Part shown: positions 1 through 5,017 of the stretch, in pieces | Layout: each line of letters starts with the position of its first letter | Numbering within the stretch: the first letter of the stretch is position 1 | NCBI GenBank assembly: GCA_005879435.1 | Contig: VBKX01000237.1 | Span: 1-6,168, forward strand | Direction: 5' to 3' | From: Deltaproteobacteria bacterium | Lineage (GTDB): Bacteria; Desulfobacterota; Binatia; UBA9968 | Length of the DNA stretch: 6,168 nt | Program-made: the position numbers and the translations under genes | Notes under the pieces: model-generated | Databases searched by the model: none | What the model was told of the DNA's origin: nothing | Seen by the model: the letters and a program-made list of their open reading frames with translations, nothing else

Positions 1-55
1 CGCGGGTAGACCGTGTCCGCGTCGTCTTCGATGGCGATGCTCAATAAGCCCAGCC

Positions 56-64
56 GGAAAGGAG
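56..64 (+). promoter_or_regulatory. Shine-Dalgarno site that sets the first gene's start
   Basis: GGAAAGGAG lies 8 nt before the ATG at 73. It decides between that ATG and the in-frame GTG at 13, which has no comparable site and would put a polar stretch in front of the signal peptide. The promoter for this gene must lie in or before bases 1-55, where I see no convincing -35/-10 pair. Confidence 0.7.
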
Positions 65-72
65 ATCAAAGA

Positions 73-381
73 ATGCGAAAGCTATTGATTACCTTACTCG
101 GCGGAGTGGCGCTGACAGCCGTCACATTCGGTACGCCGAGCCTGACCTGGAGCAGCGTCAGGGATGAGGTTCGCCAGTTTCACGTTTTCTTGCAGGACCA
201 TCCGAAGGTTTCTACCGAGCTGCGGAACAATCCAAAGCTGGTCAACAACAAGAAATATTTGGACAAACACGACGATCTGGAAAAATTCCTCAAACGCCAT
301 CCTGAGGTAAAAAACGAAATCCTGCGCCATCCCAACCGAGTCTTTGGCCGCTATTACCGCGACGAGCGGCGTTACCGCTGA
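73..381 (+). CDS. Small exported protein with duplicated HP/NP motif, first copy
   Basis: The 102-residue product has no function I can name. Residues 1-20 form a signal peptide or N-terminal anchor: MRKLL, then a hydrophobic run to about residue 20. No clear AxA cleavage site is visible. The mature part is very polar and built from two similar units: residues 38-57 (FLQDHPK..TEL..NPKLV) and 72-90 (FLKRHPE..NEI..HPNRV), joined by a Lys/Asp-rich linker containing YLDKH. The end is Arg/Tyr-rich. The next gene encodes a paralogue that aligns without gaps over about 63 residues with roughly 27 identities, so the pair arose by tandem duplication. Similar short repeat proteins are, from memory, common as hypothetical proteins in soil bacteria. 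The ATG at 73 is chosen because it is preceded by a good ribosome binding site and starts directly at the signal peptide. There is no cysteine, so it is not a lipoprotein. An envelope or periplasmic location is inference. Confidence 0.8.
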   Translation: MRKLLITLLGGVALTAVTFGTPSLTWSSVRDEVRQFHVFLQDHPKVSTELRNNPKLVNNKKYLDKHDDLEKFLKRHPEVKNEILRHPNRVFGRYYRDERRYR

Positions 382-556
382 GTTTATTCACGAATCTTTG
401 GCGCGAAACCTACCAAGCTTTTGTCGGCATCATGCCGCCATTCGTTCCCCTAGGCGCTCGTCATCAGGCTCCCGAGACCAAGGGTTTGAAACTACTCTCA
501 AATTTGTCGCCCACCGCGCGAATAAACTAATTCGTGGCGCCAACGTCTAAACGGCC

Positions 557-562
557 AGGAGG
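557..562 (+). promoter_or_regulatory. Shine-Dalgarno site that sets the second gene's start
   Basis: A perfect AGGAGG is placed 7 nt before the ATG at 570. It favours that start over the in-frame upstream start at 534, which lacks such a site and would add 12 polar residues ahead of the signal sequence. Confidence 0.75.
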
Positions 563-569
563 AACGACA

Positions 570-959
570 ATGAAACACCGGAGAAAAATTGACTACATTT
601 TCTATGGCTTATTTCTACTTGCCGCCGGAGCGTTTATGACTTTAGCTATGCCGGACCAAGCCTGGAGCCAATTTTACGGCTCGCGGAGCCAGATCGCCGA
701 GTTCGAGGCCTTCTCGCGCCAGCATCCAAAAGCGGCCACGGAATTACAGCAGAACCCTGACCTGGTTTACAACCGGAAATGGCTCGACAAGAACCCTGAA
801 TTCAACCATTTCCTAAAGGGACGGCCAGAGCTGAGAGACACCATCGCCCATCGTCCAGGCCTCGTTTTCCGATCCGATCGCTACGATCACCGCTATGATC
901 GGCGGCCCTTTGACCGATTTGATTCGCGCGATCGACGCTGGGGTTGGCAGCACCGCTAA
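570..959 (+). CDS. Small exported protein with duplicated HP/NP motif, second copy
   Basis: This 129-residue paralogue of the preceding gene has no function I can assign. The N-terminus is MKHRRK followed by a hydrophobic segment (about residues 9-27). A plausible signal peptidase site follows AWS at about residue 33. The core (residues 44-100) repeats the family pattern: FEAFSRQHPKA.TEL..NPDLV, then WLDKNPEFNHFLKGRPEL...I..RPGLVF. It differs from the first copy mainly in a longer tail (residues 101-129), which is low-complexity Arg/Asp/Tyr/Phe with many RYD/RFD steps and ends WGWQHR. The 188-nt gap from the first gene holds no T-tailed terminator, so the two may share a transcript, although a separate promoter cannot be excluded. 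A strong terminator follows 28 nt after the stop. Two related copies kept side by side suggest a dosage effect or diverged roles in the envelope; that is inference only. Confidence 0.82.
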   Translation: MKHRRKIDYIFYGLFLLAAGAFMTLAMPDQAWSQFYGSRSQIAEFEAFSRQHPKAATELQQNPDLVYNRKWLDKNPEFNHFLKGRPELRDTIAHRPGLVFRSDRYDHRYDRRPFDRFDSRDRRWGWQHR

Positions 960-987
960 GCAATCGCCAGATTCTTCCACTTAGCTC

Positions 988-1031
988 AAAGCGGCGGACC
1001 TGAGGTTTCTCTGAAGGCCGCCGCTTTTTTT
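988..1031 (+). terminator. Strong intrinsic terminator after the small-protein pair
   Basis: A perfect 10-bp stem forms between AAAGCGGCGG (988-997) and CCGCCGCTTT (1018-1027). It can be extended by CCT/AGG pairing inside the 20-nt loop. The downstream arm runs into seven T residues at 1025-1031. This is a classic Rho-independent terminator for the + strand gene ending at 959, and it insulates the aldolase gene that follows. Confidence 0.9.
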
Positions 1032-1046
1032 ATTTCACGTGCTGGT

Positions 1047-1076
1047 TTGACACCCCAACAAACTTTCCTTTAATGT
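1047..1076 (+). promoter_or_regulatory. Probable sigma70-type promoter of the aldolase gene
   Basis: A consensus -35 box TTGACA (1047-1052) is followed after 18 nt by TAATGT (1071-1076), a fair -10 box. TTTAAT at 1069-1074 is an alternative -10 with a 16-nt spacer. Transcription would begin near 1083, giving a leader of about 40 nt before the GTG start. The site lies just after the preceding terminator, as expected for an independent unit. Confidence 0.5.
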
Positions 1077-1109
1077 TTTCTTTTATTCTCCGAGTCGAAG
1101 AAAATGCGT

Positions 1110-1115
1110 AGGAGG
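1110..1115 (+). promoter_or_regulatory. Shine-Dalgarno site for the GTG-started aldolase gene
   Basis: AGGAGG lies 6 nt before the GTG at 1122. An in-frame TAA (1119-1121) immediately precedes that GTG, so no upstream start is possible in this frame and the first usable start in the frame is this GTG. Confidence 0.8.
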
Positions 1116-1121
1116 CCATAA

Positions 1122-1817
1122 GTGACGCTCCAGGAAAAACTTGCCACCGCATGCCGCATCCTCGCCATGCAGGGCCACAACGATATGATCTACGGCCACG
1201 TTTCCGCCCTTACGGACACGCCGGGGCAGTACTGGATCAAAGGTTCGGGTCTGGGCCTCGAAGAGGTGACCGAAGACGACTTGGTGCTGATCGATTTTGA
1301 CGGCAACACGCTCGCCGGCAAACGCAAACGTCATAATGAATTTCCCATTCACAGCGAAGTCTACCGCGCCAACCCCGAAATTCGCTGCGTGATCCACACC
1401 CATCCCACCTACTCGACGATCATCGCTTCATCGGAGCATCGCCTCTTGCCCATCACCAACCTGAGCTGCGCTTTCTACCCGCCGGCTCTGAATAAATTCG
1501 AGGAATCTTCCGATCTGATCGTCACCGCGGAGCAAGGCAGCGCCGTAGCAAAATTACTGGGCGAACACAAAATCGTGCTGCTGCGCAATCACGGTATCGT
1601 AGTCGCCGGCACTTCCATCGAAGAAGCCTGCATCCGCAGCGTGTTGTTAGAGCACAGCGCCAAGACCCAAGTCACGGCGGCGTCGATGGGCGCGTTTTCG
1701 TGGGCGAGCGACGCCGACGCGCTGCTCAAGCGCAAACGGATTTACCGCCCCGATGCGATGATCAATTTGTGGGAATACTATGTGCGGATGCTCAAAAAGC
1801 ACGAAAACAAATCATAG
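1122..1817 (+). CDS. Class II aldolase/adducin family protein
   Basis: The 231-residue product is a full-length cytoplasmic class II aldolase, the Zn-dependent fold of L-fuculose-1-phosphate aldolase and L-ribulose-5-phosphate 4-epimerase. Visible motifs in order are: GHND..YGHVSAL near residues 18-30; the substrate-loop pattern IKGSGLGL at 39-46; NEFPIHSEVYR with Glu73 in the position of the FucA catalytic Glu; the zinc pair HTHP (His92 and His94); and RNHGIVVAG with the third zinc ligand His157. All metal ligands are present, so it should be active. Having Glu at 73 suggests aldolase or decarboxylase chemistry rather than epimerase chemistry. The family also includes 3-oxo-tetronate-4-phosphate decarboxylases and aromatic decarboxylases, and the sequence alone does not choose among them. 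The gene has its own promoter and ribosome binding site, stands alone on the + strand, and converges on the hydrolase gene. The GTG start is fixed by an upstream in-frame stop. Confidence 0.93.
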   Translation: MTLQEKLATACRILAMQGHNDMIYGHVSALTDTPGQYWIKGSGLGLEEVTEDDLVLIDFDGNTLAGKRKRHNEFPIHSEVYRANPEIRCVIHTHPTYSTIIASSEHRLLPITNLSCAFYPPALNKFEESSDLIVTAEQGSAVAKLLGEHKIVLLRNHGIVVAGTSIEEACIRSVLLEHSAKTQVTAASMGAFSWASDADALLKRKRIYRPDAMINLWEYYVRMLKKHENKS

Positions 1818-1840
1818 TTTCACCGGCTGCGGACAGCCTT

Positions 1841-1929
1841 CGTTCCACATGTTCCAATTGTTCCAGGCATATACTTCGGAAATCCCTTACGCGATTGGAA
1901 CTTTTGGAACCATTGGAACGCCTGGAACG
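1841..1929. repeat. 9-nt-period inverted array of GTTCCA / TGGAAC
   Basis: GTTCCA occurs at 1842, 1851 and 1860, and its complement TGGAAC at 1896, 1905, 1914 and 1923. Every step within each arm is exactly 9 nt, with a variable 3-nt spacer. The arms can pair in several registers. One register stacks three 6-7 bp helices separated by 3x3 internal loops around a 30-nt loop. Another gives an uninterrupted 9-bp helix between GTTCCAGGC (1860-1868) and GCCTGGAAC (1920-1928). The array fills the gap between two convergent genes and can fold in RNA from either strand. A short T run (1931-1934) follows on the + strand, so it may act as a weak bidirectional terminator or 3' end stabiliser. It is too short-unit to be CRISPR. 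Confidence 0.85.
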
Positions 1930-1936
1930 CTTTTCG

Positions 1937-3124
1937 CTAGCGGTGCATCGCTACGAACGCAAACACCTTTGCGGCATTAAAAACATTATTCAGCGCAACC
2001 AGATCATGATCGGTGTGCTGAAAGCGGATATCGCGCGAGCCGTAGTTGATCGCTTGAATGCCTTTGAAATTGAATAACCCGGTATCGTTGGCTGCCGTGG
2101 AAAAACTAAACTGGGGCTCGTAGCCCAGCATCGTGCGAATACCGTGCTCCAGACCCTGTACCACTTCGGCGTCCTTGCGCACTTCGCTCGGATACATAAA
2201 GTCGCGCGGCTCAACTTGGATCTCAAAGGGCTCGATTTCGCCGATGGCGTCTTTCATCTGTTGGACCGCCTTTTTCGGATCGTCGCCGGGGAGCAAGCGG
2301 CGGTCGAACATGATTCGGCACTCGCTCTGGATCGTATGGGTGGCCTTGGGAAAGCTTTCGATGGCGTTGGCCGCAAGACTGACTTTCCCGAGCTCAGGGT
2401 GAGTTTTCTCTTCGGGGAAAGGCATCAATGATTTTAACTTCTCCAAAACTTTCATCGCGCCGTCGATGGCGTTGATGCCGTCCCAGGGTCGGCTGCTGTG
2501 CGCTTGCTTGCCGCGCACGGTCACGAGCAGGTCCACACGCCCCTTGTTACCGAGCTGAATCTCCGGCGGGCCGTCGATAATGCACCAGTCCGCCTCGACG
2601 CCGCCGTGATCGAGCACATAGGCCAATGAATCATGCCGCCCGGTTTCGCCGGCGGTGCTGACGACGAAATAGAGATCGCTCGGCAACTCGACTTTGCTGG
2701 CGCCGATGAACTTCATCGCTGCCATCATTGCCGCCAGGCTGCCCTTCTGTTCGCAGGCACCGCGGCCCCACACGCATTCACCGTCCAGCGTGTACGGCGC
2801 GCCGTTGACGATCTCGCCGGAATAAGGATTTTGCATCGTGCTCGGCGCCGCGCACATGGCGTAACCGACAAGCATCAACCGGTCGCGGTGCGTTCGTCCT
2901 GTCAGGTGGAGAATCAGGTTCCCCATCTTATCGATCCCTGGCTTGAGACCTGACTGTTCCAACTCTGGCTTGATCACCTCGCGTATAAGCGCGAGAACTT
3001 GGGGCTCGGCTTCGAGCAGTTGAGTTTGCGGGCTAGCGTGCTGAACCAGCTTGACCGTCAGCCGTTTGACCTCGTCGTAAGCTAAATTCTTCTCGATCAA
3101 TTTCTTCGCAGTTCCCGCATCCAT
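1937..3124 (-). CDS. M20-family metallohydrolase homologue with altered active site
   Basis: The 395-residue product has the length and layout of M20 peptidases/deacylases (ArgE, DapE, carboxypeptidase G2 type), with a catalytic domain interrupted by a dimerisation lid. Fold markers are: LMLVG near 83-87; WGRGACEQKGSLAA at 119-132; VVSTAGETG at 154-162; IIDGPPE at 182-188; the lid motif GKQAHSSRPWDGINAID at 205-221 with His209; and the C-terminal FQHTDHDLV with His370. Several canonical residues differ. The GHxD signature reads GYAM (87-90), removing the metal His and the Asp that supports it. The bridging Asp of GRGxxD is Glu125. The first Glu of the EE pair (the general base) is Gly159, while Glu160, Asp184 and His370 remain. 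It has no signal peptide, so it is cytoplasmic. It follows the permease gene by 54 nt and is probably co-transcribed with it. The ribosome binding site (AAGAGA, 6 nt upstream) is weak. It is either a divergent subfamily with a rearranged metal site or a non-catalytic binding protein. Confidence 0.88.
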   Translation of the reverse strand: MDAGTAKKLIEKNLAYDEVKRLTVKLVQHASPQTQLLEAEPQVLALIREVIKPELEQSGLKPGIDKMGNLILHLTGRTHRDRLMLVGYAMCAAPSTMQNPYSGEIVNGAPYTLDGECVWGRGACEQKGSLAAMMAAMKFIGASKVELPSDLYFVVSTAGETGRHDSLAYVLDHGGVEADWCIIDGPPEIQLGNKGRVDLLVTVRGKQAHSSRPWDGINAIDGAMKVLEKLKSLMPFPEEKTHPELGKVSLAANAIESFPKATHTIQSECRIMFDRRLLPGDDPKKAVQQMKDAIGEIEPFEIQVEPRDFMYPSEVRKDAEVVQGLEHGIRTMLGYEPQFSFSTAANDTGLFNFKGIQAINYGSRDIRFQHTDHDLVALNNVFNAAKVFAFVAMHR

Positions 3125-3133
3125 CGATTCTCT

Positions 3134-3176
3134 CTTACTTCTTAACTATTGCCTGTTGCCTAGCGCCCTGTTGCCT
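3134..3176. repeat. Degenerate heptanucleotide tandem repeat in the operon gap
   Basis: Read on the + strand, the units are CTTACTT, CTTAACT, ATTGCCT, GTTGCCT, an 8-nt variant AGCGCCCT, and GTTGCCT. On the - strand this is AGGCAAC/AGGCAAT-type units with a 7-nt period. The 10-mer CCTGTTGCCT occurs twice (3152 and 3167). The array fills almost the whole gap between the permease stop and the hydrolase start and includes stop codons in the coding direction, so it is not coding. It resembles the short tandem heptamers seen between genes in some bacterial genomes. Any role in translation or mRNA processing is unproven. Confidence 0.55.
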
Positions 3177-3178
3177 TC

Positions 3179-4966
3179 CTAATGTCCCTCGATCTCGCCG
3201 CCCACCTGGCCGATTTTCCGCGCGATCCCGATTAGCGTGATACAAATCAAGCTGACGATCAATGCCAGTGAGCTCATCGGGCCCAAGTTGCCGTCGACGT
3301 AAAAATGGTAGAGCAGCGGCCCCAATGGTTCAGAACCCGGTGAATAGAGAAAAATCGAAGTGCTGAACTCGCGTAAAAAAATCGTCGCCAAAATGATCCA
3401 GCCGGCGATGAAGCCGGGCCGTAACAACGGTAGCAGGATGCGCCAAAAAGTCGTCAGGAACCCCGCGCCGCAGACCATCGACGCCTGCGGCAAATCGTCA
3501 TGCAATTGCACGATCGTACTCGTCATCGTCCGCAATCCGTATGGAAGAAACCGCGTGATGTAACCGATCAATAAGATCCACAGCGTGCCGTAAATCGGCA
3601 ATGGAACATAAACGTAAGTCCAGAGCAGCCCGATAGCCAGGGCGGTTCCAGGAAAGGCCCAGGGAATAAAGGTCAAAGCCTCGATTACACCTCGCCCGGC
3701 AACTCTCGTCTTGGTCGTGACCCACGCCGTCAGCGCGGCCAGCAGCATGCACAAAGTAGCGCCGCCCACGGCGAGAAGGACACTGTTCCGCAGCGCCCGG
3801 TAGGTCCGTGCATCGCTCAAATTCCCGCGGTAGTTATCTAACGTCAACAACTCCCAAGTCTTCGCTCCAGGAACGTGAACGTAGGAAATAAAAGAAACAT
3901 AGACGAGCACTAAAAACGGCAGCACGACGATCAGGACGAGAATCAGACCGGCGACGCCCGCCGCCGGGTAACGCCATTTACCGAGGTCGATAGTCGTTGG
4001 CCGGTAGCCGCGGCCGGTTACGGTCACGTAGCGCTCGCTCCGTTTGGTCAGGTGCCGATAGAAAAAGACGAATATCATAGTGATGAGCAATAGCGACACG
4101 CCATAGGTTGCGGCGAGGTTTTGATTCGGGGGAAATGCTCCCACCGCCTCACGATAGATCTTGGTGGTAAAGACTTCGATGCGCGCCGGCAGCGCGATAA
4201 TCGCCGGGGTATCAAAGCTCTCGATGGCACGCACAAAATTCAGCATGACTGCGGCCAGGAGCGCCGGCCGAATAATCGGGAAAGTGATGCGCCAAGCAAT
4301 CTGAACGTTGTTCGAACCCGCCACTCGCGCCGATTCTTCAAGCGACGGATCCATCGAGTAGAGCGACGCCGAAACTATCAAAAAGGCCAGCGGCGCGGTA
4401 ATGAGCGCCTCGACGAAGATCATGCCCCACAAGGAATAGAGATTCAGCGGCGCATTATCCAAGCTGAATAGCTCCATCAACAATCGGTTAATCAATCCCG
4501 TGCGCGGGCTCAGCAGCACCGTCCATGAAACAGCGAGCATCACCGGAGGAAAAATGTTGGGAATAAGTGCTGTCAGCTCAAAAAACTTTCTAAAAGGAGC
4601 ATTTGTCCGAATCGAGATCCAAGCAAGAGCCGCCGCCAATGCAGTTGCTAGAATTGAAGAACCTGCGGCAAAAACAAAGGAGTTAAAGAGTAATTGATAG
4701 GTCAGCGGGTCAGCGTAAGCTTGGAGGTAATGCGCTAAAGTGAACTCGGCGCTCGGCACACCTAATGGCTTGCTACGAAAGCTGCCATAAAAGAGCATCA
4801 GCGTCGGAGACAAGCTCAAATAAGCGATGATGATGCCGACGCATACAACAACCGCAAGCTGGGGCTCGCGCCGAAACGAATCCAAGACACGATTTACCAA
4901 TTCTCGACCGAACCTTTCTCGGCTTCTAAATGAACCTGGCTCGCAATAAAAAAGAGGGCCGGCCAC
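3179..4966 (-). CDS. Fused two-domain ABC transporter permease, Fe(III)/FbpB-AfuB type
   Basis: This is an inner-membrane permease that carries two complete binding-protein-dependent transport domains in one chain of 595 residues at most. About 12 membrane helices are visible, near residues 36-58, 94-118, 131-152, 178-203, 233-257, 285-303, 335-358, 393-415, 428-452, 460-480, 515-538 and 563-583. Each half has an EAA-type cytoplasmic loop that docks the ATPase: DPSLEESARVAGSNN (207-220), then W-R-ITFPI, and LPQASMVCGAG (492-502), then FWRILLPLLRP. This fused layout is typical of FbpB, AfuB and ThiP permeases and of related importers for organic ligands. The gene lies 51 nt after the binding-protein gene and is presumably its partner. 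The start is uncertain. The listed GTG at 4966 falls inside a terminator hairpin and next to a promoter -10 box, so TTG codons at 4900 or 4885 (residues 23 and 28, just before FRREPQLA) are better candidates if transcription starts locally. No ATPase gene is in view. Confidence 0.92.
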   Translation of the reverse strand: MAGPLFYCEPGSFRSRERFGRELVNRVLDSFRREPQLAVVVCVGIIIAYLSLSPTLMLFYGSFRSKPLGVPSAEFTLAHYLQAYADPLTYQLLFNSFVFAAGSSILATALAAALAWISIRTNAPFRKFFELTALIPNIFPPVMLAVSWTVLLSPRTGLINRLLMELFSLDNAPLNLYSLWGMIFVEALITAPLAFLIVSASLYSMDPSLEESARVAGSNNVQIAWRITFPIIRPALLAAVMLNFVRAIESFDTPAIIALPARIEVFTTKIYREAVGAFPPNQNLAATYGVSLLLITMIFVFFYRHLTKRSERYVTVTGRGYRPTTIDLGKWRYPAAGVAGLILVLIVVLPFLVLVYVSFISYVHVPGAKTWELLTLDNYRGNLSDARTYRALRNSVLLAVGGATLCMLLAALTAWVTTKTRVAGRGVIEALTFIPWAFPGTALAIGLLWTYVYVPLPIYGTLWILLIGYITRFLPYGLRTMTSTIVQLHDDLPQASMVCGAGFLTTFWRILLPLLRPGFIAGWIILATIFLREFSTSIFLYSPGSEPLGPLLYHFYVDGNLGPMSSLALIVSLICITLIGIARKIGQVGGEIEGH

Positions 4967-4982
4967 CTATAGGCCAGCCCTC
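4948..4982 (-). terminator. Intrinsic terminator between binding protein and permease genes
   Basis: The arms GAGGGCCGGCC (4954-4964) and GGCCAGCCCTC (4972-4982) form an 11-bp stem with a 7-nt loop. The only imperfect position is a G-U wobble in the - strand RNA; it would be a C-A mismatch in + strand RNA. Six U residues (4953 down to 4948) follow the stem on the - strand. The direction is therefore clear: it ends or attenuates transcripts of the binding-protein gene before the permease, a common way to make more binding protein than permease. Confidence 0.85.
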
Positions 4983-4994
4983 AAAGGGTGTCAA
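4966..4994 (-). promoter_or_regulatory. Sigma70-like promoter overlapping the terminator
   Basis: On the - strand a perfect -35 box TTGACA (4989-4994) is separated by exactly 17 nt from TATAGG (4966-4971), a 4-of-6 match to the -10 consensus. The spacer contains the first arm of the terminator hairpin, and the -10 box occupies its loop. Transcription would start near 4957-4960, after the GTG at 4966, and would then supply the permease and hydrolase genes. Confidence 0.45.
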
Positions 4995-5017
4995 CAAAAG
5001 ACGGAATATTGCCAAAG

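Noticed and set aside
425..437. 13-bp palindrome CGGCATCATGCCG
   Set aside because: A perfect palindrome of this length is expected about once in 6 kb by chance, and there is no T run or nearby promoter to make it a terminator or operator.
344..550. 68-codon + strand ORF in the gap between the two small-protein genes
   Set aside because: Overlaps the end of the first gene in another frame, has no ribosome site and a composition without domain or signal features.
871..933. Cluster of five GATC sites in 63 bp
   Set aside because: Explained by the Asp/Arg/Tyr low-complexity tail encoded there (repeated CGATCG/TATGATC codon pairs), so not evidence of an origin or methylation-controlled site.
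1104..1121. Mini-ORF ATG-CGT-AGG-AGG-CCA-TAA (MRRRP) directly before the aldolase GTG
   Set aside because: The two AGG codons are simply the Shine-Dalgarno site, and no ribosome site precedes the ATG. Most likely a by-product of AGGAGG, although translational coupling cannot be excluded.
1083..1403. 106-codon antisense ORF across the aldolase gene
   Set aside because: Shadow of a well-supported class II aldolase reading frame; no family motif, start context or independent signal.
1841..1929. CRISPR-like reading of the GTTCCA array
   Set aside because: Units are 6 nt with 3-nt spacers and both orientations are present, which is incompatible with CRISPR repeat-spacer structure.
1780..1980. 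66-codon + strand ORF reading through the 9-nt array (period-3 GT-rich peptide)
   Set aside because: The repeat translates periodically in every open frame because 9 is a multiple of 3. The ORF overlaps the aldolase end, lacks a ribosome site, and runs into the opposing gene.
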